Assembly (NCBI GenBank): GCA_965226925.1
Contig: CBDDEN010000011.1
Coordinates: forward strand, 1,178,001-1,242,000
Direction of reading: 5' to 3'
DNA: 64,000 bases
From: CBDDCX01 sp965226925
GTDB lineage: Bacteria; Gemmatimonadota; Gemmatimonadetes; Longimicrobiales; Gaopeijiaceae
Shown here piece after piece: positions 29,125-37,861 of the stretch. Under the pieces are notes generated by a model, which worked only from the letters and a program-made list of their open reading frames with translations, ran no database searches and had not been told where the DNA came from. The translations under genes were made by a program, and so were the position numbers. Position 1 is the first letter of the stretch. Each line of letters opens with the position of its first letter.

Positions 29125-30864
29125 GTGGATTCTACGCCACCCCCGAACGGGCCCGGGGAGGAACACCCCCCACACGAGCCCGACTTCCCTGAAGAACTAC
29201 CGCGGCGACGCTTCGTCCAATACGCGGCAGGACTGGGTATCCTGGCAGGCCTCGGGCTTCGGCCCCGGTCCACGTGGGCAGCCACCGACACGCCGGGACA
29301 CGAGGCGTCGGCACCGGTCGAGTACGACCTGGTGGTCGACCGACTCGGCGTCTCGTTCAGCGGTGAACGCGCGCAGGCCAATGCCATCAATCAGACGATA
29401 CCCGGGCCGCTCGTTCGACTTCGGGAGGGTCAGGAAGCCATCCTCCGGGTCACAAACAGGCTCGATGAGGACACGTCTCTGCACTGGCACGGACTTCTCG
29501 TACCGTCCGATATGGACGGTGTACCCGGGATCAGCTTCGACGGGATCAAGCCGGGCGAAACGTTCACCTACCGATTTCCGGTGCGGCAATCGGGGACGTA
29601 CTGGTTTCACAGTCACTCCGGTGGCCAGGAGCAGCAGGGTGTGTACGCTCCACTGGTTGTCGACCCGGCTGGCCCCGATCCGGTGGCCTACGACCGGGAG
29701 CACGTGGTCGTGCTCTCCGACTGGACGGATGAGAGCCCCCATGAAGTGCTCCGTAACCTCAAGGGAAACGGCGGCTACTACAACTATGGGAGGCGGACCC
29801 TACCACAGTTTATCGGCGGTCTGTTCAAAGACGCCGGTGCCACCCTCAGAGATCGGGAAATGTGGGGACGAATGAGGATGGATCCCACGGACGTCGCGGA
29901 CGTGAGTGGCGCGACCTATACGTATCTTCTGAACGGGCGGACCGCTGCTGAAAACTGGACAGGCATCTTCCGACCGGGAGAACGCGTGCGTCTGCGCATC
30001 ATCAATGCATCGGCCATGACGTACTTCGACGTGAAAATCCCCGGGCTGAAGATGTCCGTCGTCCAGGCGGACGGACAGGACGTTGAGCCGGTTCCGGTGG
30101 ATGAGATCCGCGTCGCGGTAGCGGAGACGTACGATGTCGTCGTCGAGCCGCGGGCCGATGAGAGGTACACGCTCTTCGCCCAGTCGATGGACCGGAGCGG
30201 CTACGTGCGTGGCACACTTGCGGAGCGCGAGGGGGCGCAGGCCCCGATTCCACCACTGGACCCTCGACCGCTGCGCATCATGCGGATGGGGGCCGACGAC
30301 ATGCGCATGTCCGGTCCAGACGTGCCAGGACCGGATGTACCGTCTGAGGTGCCGAACGCGATGGCGGGGATGGACCACGCGGCGATGGCCTCGCCACAGA
30401 TCGGCTCCACCCACCGGAGGCTCGAGTACTCGGATCTGCGCGCGCTGACGCCGAACCGAGACTTCCGCGAACCGGAGCGCGAGGTCGTGCTTCGATTAAC
30501 GGGCGACATGGATCGGTACTTCTGGACCCTGAACGACCAGAAGCTCTCCGAGTCTGATCCTATCCGGCTCCGCCTAGGAGAACGCGTGCGTGTGAGGTTC
30601 GTGAACGAGACCATGATGGAGCATCCCATGCACTTGCATGGCGTCTTCATGGAACTCAGGAACGGGCAGGACGCCACCCATGCGCCTCGAAAACACACGA
30701 TCAGCGTGCCCCCGTTCGAGACGGTGGAGGCTGATGTCACGTTCGAGGAGGAGGGTCCCTGGGCGTTCCACTGCCACCTGCTCTATCACATGATGACCGG
30801 GATGTTCATCAGGGTAGAGGTCGAAGGGGCACCCTCCGTCGACGAAACTGAGGACCGCGCGTGA
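29125..30864 (+). CDS. copA: Copper-resistance multicopper oxidase CopA
   Basis: 579 residues from GTG at 29125. A Tat signal (LPRRRFVQYAAGLGILAGL) sends the folded oxidase to the periplasm. Copper ligands: HWHG (120-123), HSHS (162-165), HPMHLHG (500-506) and HCHLLYHM (549-556), giving type 1 and trinuclear sites. A Met-rich segment (MRMGADDMRMSGPD, MAGMDHAAMA) is the copper-binding region typical of CopA/PcoA. A 26-codon ORF (MSDDSATLVAPAEDSYYAIL..., 29045-29125) ends on the start codon and could be a leader. CopB follows with a 4-bp overlap. Oxidises Cu(I) to less toxic Cu(II). Confidence 0.93.
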   Translation: MDSTPPPNGPGEEHPPHEPDFPEELPRRRFVQYAAGLGILAGLGLRPRSTWAATDTPGHEASAPVEYDLVVDRLGVSFSGERAQANAINQTIPGPLVRLREGQEAILRVTNRLDEDTSLHWHGLLVPSDMDGVPGISFDGIKPGETFTYRFPVRQSGTYWFHSHSGGQEQQGVYAPLVVDPAGPDPVAYDREHVVVLSDWTDESPHEVLRNLKGNGGYYNYGRRTLPQFIGGLFKDAGATLRDREMWGRMRMDPTDVADVSGATYTYLLNGRTAAENWTGIFRPGERVRLRIINASAMTYFDVKIPGLKMSVVQADGQDVEPVPVDEIRVAVAETYDVVVEPRADERYTLFAQSMDRSGYVRGTLAEREGAQAPIPPLDPRPLRIMRMGADDMRMSGPDVPGPDVPSEVPNAMAGMDHAAMASPQIGSTHRRLEYSDLRALTPNRDFREPEREVVLRLTGDMDRYFWTLNDQKLSESDPIRLRLGERVRVRFVNETMMEHPMHLHGVFMELRNGQDATHAPRKHTISVPPFETVEADVTFEEEGPWAFHCHLLYHMMTGMFIRVEVEGAPSVDETEDRA

Positions 30865-31350
30865 CAACTCGTGTGGGGAGAGGGCTGGCATTCGTCGCTT
30901 GCATCGCTGTGGGCGTGTTTCCAGAGATCCTCGTGGGGCAAGAGTCGGACAACGCGATCTTCCACTACTCGTTGATGAACCTCGACGTTTCCAGGTCACC
31001 GGGGCCGGCCGTGGGTGCCTGGGAGGGGGGTGGCTGGATCGGTACGGACTACGACCGACTCTGGTGGAGCACGTTCGGCGAGGGTGCCGACGGGACCTTC
31101 ACCGAGTCGGAGGTCATGCTCCTCTATGGGAGGTACGTCCGTACGTTCTGGGACTTGGTGGTGGGATACAGACGAGAGGTGCGCCCTATCGGTCAGGGTT
31201 ACCTCGCGTTCGGACTCACCGGGCTCGCCCCGTATTGGTTCGAGGGGAGCGTGCTCGGGTTCGTGAGCGAGAAAGGTAAACCCAGCGCACGGTTAGAGGC
31301 GAAGACCGACCTCTACCTCACACAGCGCATGGTGCTCCAACCCTCGGTCC
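30861..31350 (+). pseudogene. copB: copB, 5' part (split by IS3-family element)
   Basis: Start overlaps the copA stop (GTGA). Signal peptide, then FHYSLMNLDVSR, WWSTFGEG, LLYGRYVRTFWDLVVGYRRE, YLAFGLTGLAPYWFEG and AKTDLYLTQRMVLQPS: the conserved CopB outer-membrane beta-barrel sequence. At 31350 the IS begins and the frame leaves CopB, ending in IS sequence at 31400. The 3' part is at 32916-33138. Confidence 0.9.
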
Positions 31351-31422
31351 CCTCTCTGCCAACGTACGTGAGACACAGAGCACGCAAAGAATTAGAGTAG
31401 GGCGAAGGCAGAGAAAACGAAC

Positions 31423-31872
31423 ATGTTGGGACTGCGAGAGAGAATGGAAGAGAATGGTAGTGCCCCTGGAACCGGGGAGGCCAAGCGAAGCGCGGCAGCT
31501 CCTGCGGACCCGGAGGTAGTAGATAGGCCGCTACGACGGCGGTTCAGTCCGTCGTACAAGCTGCGGATCGTCGAAGAAGCGGACCGGTGCACCGAGCCCG
31601 GCGAGGTGGGTCAACTCCTGCGGCGAGAGGGCCTGTACTCGTCGCACCTGACGACGTGGCGCAAGGCGGCGCATAGCGGGTCTCTGAAGGCCCTGTCGAA
31701 GAAACGCGGCCGCAAGCCGGAGCGAAATCCTCTGGATGAGAAGGTACGCAAGCTGGAGCGCCGCAATGCTCGGCTCGAGGATGAGCTCAGGAAGGCACAC
31801 CTGATCATCGACGTGCAGGGAAAAGTTGCGGGGCTGCTGGGGATAAGCCTCGACGACGGGACAAACTCTTGA
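31423..31872 (+). CDS. IS3-family OrfA (copy A)
   Basis: 149 residues: N-terminal extension, then a helix-turn-helix (FSPSYKLRIVEEADRC...GQLLRREGLYSSHLTTWRKA) and a leucine-zipper-like coiled coil (DEKVRKLERRNARLEDELRKAHLIID). DNA-binding subunit of the transposase. The end overlaps orfB by TTGA in the -1 frame, the usual IS3 arrangement. Confidence 0.9.
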   Translation: MLGLRERMEENGSAPGTGEAKRSAAAPADPEVVDRPLRRRFSPSYKLRIVEEADRCTEPGEVGQLLRREGLYSSHLTTWRKAAHSGSLKALSKKRGRKPERNPLDEKVRKLERRNARLEDELRKAHLIIDVQGKVAGLLGISLDDGTNS

Positions 31873-32876
31873 AGGCGGCCGATGAGCTGGCTAAGCACGT
31901 CGGTGTAAAACCGGCGTGCGCGGCCCTCGAGGTTTCCCGATCGACGTTGTACCGTCGTCGAGGCCCATCAACCGGGCAACAGCAGCCCCGCCCGACGCCC
32001 GCCCGGGCATTGAGCGAGACGGAACGAGGCGAGGTCTTCGACACGCTGTGTTCGGAGCGGTTCGTGGACCGCTCACCCGCCGAGGTGGTGGCCACGCTGC
32101 TCGACGAAGAGGTCTACCTGTGCAGCGAACGCACGATGTATCGTGTTCTGGCCTCCGAGGTGCCGGTTCAGGAACGCCGGGCGCAGCGCACCCATCCCGA
32201 GTACAAGAAGCCCGAGTTGATGGCCACGGCGCCGAACCAGGTGTGGTCCTGGGATATCACGCGGCTGCTCGGGCCGAAGAAGTGGAGCTATTACTACCTC
32301 TACGTCATCATGGACATCTACAGCCGCTACGTCGTGGGCTGGATGGTGGCGGACCGGGAGAACTCGGCCCTGGCCGGCCGGTTGATCCAGCAGAGCTGCC
32401 TGAAGCATGGCGTCCAGCCCCGGGTCCTGACCCTGCACTCGGATCGGGGAGCTCCAATGACGAGCCAATGCACCGCTCAACTTCTCGCTGACCTCGGCGT
32501 GACCCGCTCGTTGAGCCGGCCTCAGGTGTCGGATGACAACCCGTTTTCCGAGGCTCAGTTCAAAACCTTGAAGTACCATCCCTCGTTTCCCGGACGGTTC
32601 GGGGATCAGGGCCAAGCCAAGACGTTCTGTCGATCGTTCTTCCGCTGGTACAATGCCGAGCACCGCCATGGCGGCATCTCGATGCTAACCCCCGAGCAGG
32701 TCCACTTCGGGAACGCCGATCAGGTCATTGCCGGCAGGAAATCCGTGCTCCGCGAAGCATGGGCCGCTCATCCCGAACGCTTCGTCAGAGGTGTGCCGAA
32801 GCCCAAACCGCTCCCGGAGGCCGTCTTCATCAATCCTCCCATCCCTTCCCTCACCACACAGGACATTGCTCTCTAA
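31869..32876 (+). CDS. IS3-family OrfB DDE transposase (copy A)
   Basis: 335 residues with an rve integrase core: first aspartate in VWSWDITRLLG, second in HSDRGAPMTS, glutamate in DDNPFSEAQFKTLK, all present. The N-terminal HTH-like part begins KAADELAKHVGVKPACAALEVSRSTLY; copies B and C have C in place of the S in EVSRS. Probably made as an OrfAB fusion by -1 frameshifting. Confidence 0.93.
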   Translation: MKAADELAKHVGVKPACAALEVSRSTLYRRRGPSTGQQQPRPTPARALSETERGEVFDTLCSERFVDRSPAEVVATLLDEEVYLCSERTMYRVLASEVPVQERRAQRTHPEYKKPELMATAPNQVWSWDITRLLGPKKWSYYYLYVIMDIYSRYVVGWMVADRENSALAGRLIQQSCLKHGVQPRVLTLHSDRGAPMTSQCTAQLLADLGVTRSLSRPQVSDDNPFSEAQFKTLKYHPSFPGRFGDQGQAKTFCRSFFRWYNAEHRHGGISMLTPEQVHFGNADQVIAGRKSVLREAWAAHPERFVRGVPKPKPLPEAVFINPPIPSLTTQDIAL

Positions 32877-32915
32877 TTAATCCCGTAGAGTGTCCCATTG
32901 TCGTTGACAGGTTCC

Positions 32916-33138
32916 GGTCCGAACAGATTGGTTGGTGATCGCCGATGACGAGGTAGACCTCGGCGCCGGGCTTCGCACGGTCGAGGTGGGATTTCGTGGC
33001 CGATACGAGGTCCGACGAAAGTTCGCTCCGTATTTCGACCTACGATGGGTCCGAGAAAAAGAGGCCCGTGCGGGAGGATCGGTCGAGGCAGACTCGGAAG
33101 GCTTCCGTCTGGGAGTGGGAATCCGCCTGATCTACTAG
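32916..33138 (+). pseudogene. copB: copB, 3' part
   Basis: Continues CopB after the IS: DWLVIADDEVDLGAGLRTVEVGFRGRYEVRRKFAPYFDLRW... ending GVGIRLIY, a typical aromatic-ending outer-membrane barrel. Joining at one GGTCC gives ...VLQPSVRTDWLVIADDE... in frame, a 235-residue CopB of normal barrel length. On its own it has no start. Confidence 0.9.
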
Positions 33139-33152
33139 CCGCAGGGCCTCTC

Positions 33153-33695
33153 TTACGTCTCAACCGAAGCGGTTCCCCTCAACAGAGCCACTCCCAATCC
33201 ACCGGCCAGCCCGACGAGCAGGCCGATCAACCCCCAGCTCGCTCCGGCCATGGAGCGCTCGATGGGCATCTCATCCGCGCGCGCGCCGGAGACCATGGCT
33301 TCCGTGTGCTCGCCGGCCTCGCCGTGCACTGCGTCCGACGAGCCGGAAGCAACCGCGAGGACAGAGAGATCCAAAGTCGCGGCCCGGTCACCGTCCGGTG
33401 CGTAAGCGACCAACTGGTACTGTCCTGGACGTACTTCGACCGGCACCTCGAGCTCGATGGAGAAGGTACTGTCTGCGCCGGCTTCGACCTCTCGGAGTGT
33501 GTACTCGTTCAGAGCCCCGAGTAGTACGAGCTTGAACGTCTCGCCCTTGGAGAACTTCTCACCTTTGAGGGGCAGCGTCTTTCCGGCCTCCACGGAGGAC
33601 TGTGAGCTCGTGAGCACCGCCTCAGAGTGTACCGCACCGATGAGACCGGCAAAGAGCAGTACGAGCCCACCTCGACTGGAGATCCGTCTACGCAT
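33153..33695 (-). CDS. Secreted Ig-like protein with C-terminal membrane anchor
   Basis: 180 residues from ATG 33695 with an AACGGAGGG ribosome site; a GTG at 33725 overlapping the cytochrome b stop is possible but less likely. Signal peptide (GGLVLLFAGLIGAVHSEA), an Ig-like domain (SSQSSVEAGKTLPLKGEKFSKGETFKLVL...QYQLVAYAPDG), a linker, and a final helix (WGLIGLLVGLAGGLGVALL). Function unknown; follows cytochrome b closely, so it may be part of a small respiratory or redox unit. Confidence 0.75.
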   Translation of the reverse strand: MRRRISSRGGLVLLFAGLIGAVHSEAVLTSSQSSVEAGKTLPLKGEKFSKGETFKLVLLGALNEYTLREVEAGADSTFSIELEVPVEVRPGQYQLVAYAPDGDRAATLDLSVLAVASGSSDAVHGEAGEHTEAMVSGARADEMPIERSMAGASWGLIGLLVGLAGGLGVALLRGTASVET

Positions 33696-33721
33696 GATTC
33701 CCTCCGTTCTTGAATCTGAAT

Positions 33722-34726
33722 TCACATGCCGATGTGCTGCTGAGCCTCACCGAGTAACCCATAGAGCGCTAAAGCCAGAATCGCGAGGCCAAAGATGAGA
33801 CCCACCCAGCCCACCCAGCCATGCCGTCCCGGATCACCCTCCGGTGAGCGATCGAACAAGGGCACCGCGACCAAGAAAAGGAACACCACCGAAGGCCCCA
33901 GGATCATACCCCAGGCTCCGAGCAGGTTCTCCAGACCGTATACCCACAAGACCGGCCAGAAAGGCTTGGTGATCTCCACGCCTGCTACGGCCGGATAGCC
34001 GATGCCCTCCGGGACCAGCGCCGCCAGGACACCGAGTGCCGCGAAGAGTATCAGGCTGATGCCGGCCAGCCGTGTGGCGTGGGCCCGAAAAACGCCGGGG
34101 TCGGAGTAGTCCGCGCGGATTCCGAGGTGTCGGATCAGCCAGAAGTGCAGTCCCATCAGCGACAGCAGCACCAGCGGCAGCAGACTGGTGTGAAGACCGA
34201 AGATCCGCGACACGAGTGACGTGCTGGGGGTGAACCCCTCGGTGAAGAAGGATCCGAGCCCGCCGGTGAGATTCCCCCCGGCGACGAAGTGTGCGAGTGC
34301 TTCAAAGCCCTCCTGGTCGTACCGGAGCGCAGTGCCGGTGACGAGGAAAAGGAAGATGAGCGCCGCCATGGCCACCCCCGCCCACCAGGTCCCTTCTCTC
34401 GGCCTCTTGTACGACCTCCTCCAGAAGACGTACGACAGATGCGCGGTCACCGTCAGCACCACCGCCCCGGCCGACCAGTAGTGCAGGCTCCGAACCCAAT
34501 CCCCCAGGGGAGCGCGGGTGATGAGGTAGAGGACGCTGTCGTGGGCGCCGCCTGGAGTCGGGTTGTAGTACTGGCCCATGTACAGTCCAGTGACGACGAG
34601 CACCGCGATGAGAAAGGCCGTGATTCCGCCCAGCATATAAGGCCAGCGATACGTGGCCCTGGGCACCTCATAATCGAGCGCGTCCAAGGCCAGTCGCTCG
34701 TTCACGGCTTTGCTCAGCGAAGGCAT
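33722..34726 (-). CDS. Cytochrome b (b6-type) membrane subunit
   Basis: 334 residues with about eight membrane helices. Haem-ligand histidines are in SLHYWSAGAVVLTVTAHL and in GLHTSLLPLVLLSLMGLHFWLIRHLG, spaced as in cytochrome b/b6. The PEGIGYPAVAG piece corresponds to the subunit IV-like PEW-type loop but lacks the tryptophan. No Rieske or cytochrome c1 gene is adjacent, so the partner is unclear. Divergent from the metal genes to its right. Confidence 0.88.
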   Translation of the reverse strand: MPSLSKAVNERLALDALDYEVPRATYRWPYMLGGITAFLIAVLVVTGLYMGQYYNPTPGGAHDSVLYLITRAPLGDWVRSLHYWSAGAVVLTVTAHLSYVFWRRSYKRPREGTWWAGVAMAALIFLFLVTGTALRYDQEGFEALAHFVAGGNLTGGLGSFFTEGFTPSTSLVSRIFGLHTSLLPLVLLSLMGLHFWLIRHLGIRADYSDPGVFRAHATRLAGISLILFAALGVLAALVPEGIGYPAVAGVEITKPFWPVLWVYGLENLLGAWGMILGPSVVFLFLVAVPLFDRSPEGDPGRHGWVGWVGLIFGLAILALALYGLLGEAQQHIGM

Positions 34727-35016
34727 CGATCAATTCCTCCAGGGTAGCGGGCCGGCCCCGCAGGGGGGTCCTCCCGACCGGCACCACTCGACGCAGGTAG
34801 GGCGGACGGGGTTGTCGTCGGACACGATAAGATAGGCAGGTACGACCCAAGACGACTATCCCGGTCGTCCACCGGCCGTGGCATCGCACTCGACGCGAAC
34901 GATGTCCGGATATCCAAGAGATCTTCATCCAATCTTCATCGACGCTTCACATTTCCTGGTACAACTTACGTCGAGTTCAAGGACCCCTGACCTCGCGAGC
35001 GGGAGGCCATTACGTT
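34727..35016. other. Divergent intergenic region
   Basis: 290 bp between cytochrome b (minus) and the PEMT/HMA chimera (plus). It contains the triple direct repeat at 34923-34955; nothing else recognised. Frames in it are open by chance. Confidence 0.5.
34923..34955 (+). promoter_or_regulatory. Triple direct repeat, OmpR/PhoB-type operator 3
   Basis: Units CTTCATCCAAT (34923), CTTCATCGACG (34934) and CTTCACATTTC (34945): exact 11-bp period, same half-site as the copA promoter. TACAAC at 34960 could be a -10. Lies 61 bp before the first plus-strand gene to the right. Confidence 0.6.
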
Positions 35017-35352
35017 ATGGACCAGCAAGCATCCACTGCCTCTTGGCAGCTCACGGTCATCATGACCGTAATCGCGTCGTGGGTCTTTTACCGCTACGCC
35101 GCCCCAAAGGGCTGGCGGGAGTGCCGAGAAGACCGGCTCGCCACCGACGGCCTCTACGGCATTGTCCGACATCCGCAGTACACAGGGATCCTGATTGCGC
35201 TGTTCGGGCAGTTGAATCCAGCTACGGAAACAGCCTATGTGACCCTCGACCCTGAGCGGATTCTGATGCGCGACGTGGTTCAAACCGTCAAGGAGTGTGG
35301 GTACGAGGCTGGCGTGAGCAGAGGCCCCGCGAACCGCAGAGGAAGAGTATGA
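35017..35352 (+). pseudogene. Chimera of PEMT-type methyltransferase and HMA metal-binding domain
   Basis: 111 residues that look like three pieces joined in frame. VFYRYAAPKGWRE is the N-terminal region of a PEMT/isoprenylcysteine-methyltransferase-like protein; CREDRLATDGLYGIVRHPQYTGILIALFG is its conserved C-terminal HP motif region; LNPATETAYVTLDPERILMRDVVQTVKECGYEA is the second half of an HMA (CopZ-like) domain without its CxxC. Two in-frame deletions would explain this. Whether any product works is doubtful. Confidence 0.6.
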
Positions 35353-35383
35353 ACGAGCCCAGACCAGCGAATCGGATCGCCTC

Positions 35384-37045
35384 ATGAGCACCCACTGGAA
35401 GCGGTATCGGCAGATCGCCGACGCGCTGACCCGACATGGCCTGGGGTATATGGTGGGCTCCTTCGGCATCGACCGAGTGGTGCCGTTCCACCGTGGTCTC
35501 CTCGGTCATCCGCGCCGCCCCGAGCCATACACCCAACCCGAGCACGTCCGGATGGCACTCGCGGACCTAGGAGCCACGGCGTGCAAGTTCGGTCAGATCC
35601 TCTCGACTCGCTCCGACCTTCTTTCGCCGGAGTATTCGAGTGAGCTCGCGAAACTCCAGGATGCCGTGCCACCCGTTCCGTTCTCAAAGCTGAAGGAGAC
35701 GCTGTCGGCCGAGTTGGGACCCATCGAAGAGGCGTTTGCGAGCTTGGATCGGGAACCGCTTGCGGCGGCCTCAATCGGGCAGGCACACCTGGCCACTCTG
35801 CACGACGGCACCGAGGTAGTGGTGAAGATCCGTCGGCCCGGAGTCGTCGAGCAGGTGCGCGAAGACCTCGAGATCCTGAGGAACCTCGCCGTCGCGGCCG
35901 GCCGTCGCTGGGAGCCTGCCGAGCAATACGACGTCGTTGCGCTGGTGGACGAGTTCGCTGATGCCCTTCTGCTCGAGCTCGATTATCTGCGTGAGGGGCG
36001 CAACGCCGAGCGCCTAGCGGCCAACTTCGTGGACGACCCGGGGCTCCATGTGCCCCGCATCTTCTGGGAAACGACCACCTCCCGCGTACTCACTCAAGAG
36101 CGCGTGCAGGGCCTGAAAGTCGATGACCTGGACGGACTCACGGCCGCGGGTATCGACACCAAGCAGCTCTCGATGCGGTTAGCCCATGTGCTGCTCAAGA
36201 TGGTGTTCGAGGACGGGCTCTACCATGCCGACCCGCACCCGGGAAACTTCTTCGTCGAGTCTGCAGACCGGATCAACGTGATCGACTTCGGCATGATGGG
36301 CACCGTGGACGATCGCACCCGAGAACAGTTGGCGGCCGTCCTCATGGCGCTCTCGAAGAACGACACCGAAGAGCTGGTCGACGCGGCCCTGATCATCAGC
36401 GGGCCCGCCGGCGCCGGCGTCGACCGGTCGGCACTCACGACCGACCTGGAACGGCTCGTTGCGGAATACAAGGACCGTCCCCTGGGGGACGTGCCGATCG
36501 GTCCGGTCGTGGAGAGGTACCTGGCGATCCTACGTGAGCACCGGATGCAGCTTCCATCCAGGTTCGCGCTCCTACTCAAGACGGTCATGATGGCGGAGGG
36601 CATGGGCCTCAGGCTCGACCCGGAGTTCAGCCTCACCGCCCTGCTGGCTCCCTACGCGAAGAGGCTGGTTCTGGAACAGTACTCTCCAGCGGCTCGAGCC
36701 CGACGTGTCGGAAAGAGCGTCGCAGACGCGGCACGGCTCATGGAAAAGCTGCCTGGAGACCTCCGCCGAGTGCTTCGCACCATCGACCAGGAAGGATTGC
36801 CGGTCCGTGTAGGACAGGCGGGGCTGGAGCGATTGGGAGACAGGATCCAAGCCGCCACGGACCGCATCGTCGCAGCCCTTTCAGGGTCCGCATTGATCGT
36901 CGGCCTCGCACTGCTCTTGACGGTGTTCCACCCCTCCGGTTGGGAGTCATGGTCCGGACTCACGCTCGGATTCGGGACCTTGCTCTTGGTCGCCTCCATG
37001 GGCTACGTGGCCGTCCGACTCGTCAGGGGTCGGCGAACGAAATAA
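35384..37045 (+). CDS. ABC1/UbiB-type atypical kinase
   Basis: 553 residues. UbiB/ADCK signatures: KFGQ (68-71), Ala-rich loop AAASIGQ (127-133), VVVKIRRPG with the catalytic lysine (145-153), ELDYLREGRNAE, HADPHPGN (281-288) and DFG (301-303). Two C-terminal membrane helices (ALIVGLALLLTVFHP, LTLGFGTLLLVASMGYVAV). UbiB-like proteins support quinone biosynthesis; metal islands often carry such a gene. Follows the chimera by 31 bp. Confidence 0.92.
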   Translation: MSTHWKRYRQIADALTRHGLGYMVGSFGIDRVVPFHRGLLGHPRRPEPYTQPEHVRMALADLGATACKFGQILSTRSDLLSPEYSSELAKLQDAVPPVPFSKLKETLSAELGPIEEAFASLDREPLAAASIGQAHLATLHDGTEVVVKIRRPGVVEQVREDLEILRNLAVAAGRRWEPAEQYDVVALVDEFADALLLELDYLREGRNAERLAANFVDDPGLHVPRIFWETTTSRVLTQERVQGLKVDDLDGLTAAGIDTKQLSMRLAHVLLKMVFEDGLYHADPHPGNFFVESADRINVIDFGMMGTVDDRTREQLAAVLMALSKNDTEELVDAALIISGPAGAGVDRSALTTDLERLVAEYKDRPLGDVPIGPVVERYLAILREHRMQLPSRFALLLKTVMMAEGMGLRLDPEFSLTALLAPYAKRLVLEQYSPAARARRVGKSVADAARLMEKLPGDLRRVLRTIDQEGLPVRVGQAGLERLGDRIQAATDRIVAALSGSALIVGLALLLTVFHPSGWESWSGLTLGFGTLLLVASMGYVAVRLVRGRRTK

Positions 37046-37178
37046 TGACGGCGAAGAAACGCGATACGGTGAGCGACCACTTGCTCCGGACTCCCCTTTT
37101 GGCCTTGAGTCGCTGTAGTATGCGAGACGGCAGCCACCTGACCGATCATGCCCGCCCTTGGGTCCATGGAGTTACGAC

Positions 37179-37835
37179 ATGCGTATCCTCGTAGTCGAAG
37201 ACGACAAGAAGGTCGCGAGCTTCCTCGAAAAGGGGCTTCGTGAGGAGGGCTACGCCGTCGACGTGGCGCACGATGGCGTCGACGGAGCCATGAAGGCACA
37301 AGTCTACGAATACGACCTGCTGCTGGTCGACGTCATGCTCCCCGAGAAGAACGGATTTGAACTCGTGCGGGGGCTTCGCAGCTCGGGTTCGAGCGTGCCG
37401 GTTCTCATGCTGACCGCGAGGGACGCGGAGGCCGACGTGATCATGGGCCTGGACGCCGGCGCCGATGACTACCTCAAGAAGCCGTTCGGCTTCGACGAGC
37501 TCCTCGCCCGCGTCAGAGCGCTTCTACGCCGAGGCGGCAGCGGCAGGGGGGAACTACTCATCTACAGCGACCTGGAAGTCGATCGCCTCAAACACACGGC
37601 GCACCGCCAAGGCACACGACTGAACCTCACACCGAAGGAGTTTCAGTTGCTCGAGTTCTTCATTCTGCGTCCGGACCAAGTGGTGAGGCGAACGGAACTC
37701 CTCGAGAAGGTCTGGGACCTCCACTTCGACCCCATGAGCAACGTCGTGGACGTTCACGTGGGCAACCCGAGACGGAAGCTGCGCGAGGCAGGGGACGGCG
37801 ACCTGGTCCACACCCTCAGAGGGGTCGGGTACTGA
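37179..37835 (+). CDS. OmpR-family response regulator, stop codon supplied by IS
   Basis: 218 residues from MRILVVEDDKK at 37179. Receiver domain with D51 as phosphoacceptor, T79 and K101, then a winged-helix DNA-binding domain (LNLTPKEFQLLEFFILRP...VVDVHVGNPRRKLREAGDGDLVHTLRGVGY). Family members end a few residues after GVGY; here the TGA stop is the first three bases of an IS3-family element, so the last residues and the expected downstream sensor kinase are gone. Resembles copper regulators (CopR/CusR) and is the obvious candidate for the 11-bp repeat sites. Confidence 0.9.
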   Translation: MRILVVEDDKKVASFLEKGLREEGYAVDVAHDGVDGAMKAQVYEYDLLLVDVMLPEKNGFELVRGLRSSGSSVPVLMLTARDAEADVIMGLDAGADDYLKKPFGFDELLARVRALLRRGGSGRGELLIYSDLEVDRLKHTAHRQGTRLNLTPKEFQLLEFFILRPDQVVRRTELLEKVWDLHFDPMSNVVDVHVGNPRRKLREAGDGDLVHTLRGVGY

Positions 37836-37861
37836 GGTGCCCCCAGTTGCGGTACCACTTC

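Larger units (their letters stand above)
31351..32915 (+). mobile_element. IS3-family element, copy A (intact, in copB)
   Basis: 1565 bp, flanked by GGTCC at 31346-31350 and 32916-32920. Subterminal inverted repeats TGCCAACGTACGTGAGACAC and (reverse) TGTCAACGACAATGGGACAC match at 14 of 20 positions. Two overlapping frames orfA/orfB. Copy C (45630-47194) has the same length and layout; copy B (40755-42376) is damaged. Degraded versions are mixed into 18060-20100 and 56600-58020. Confidence 0.92.

Noticed and set aside
32073..32669. 198-residue minus ORF repeated in all three IS3 copies
   Set aside because: Conserved only because it is antisense to orfB.
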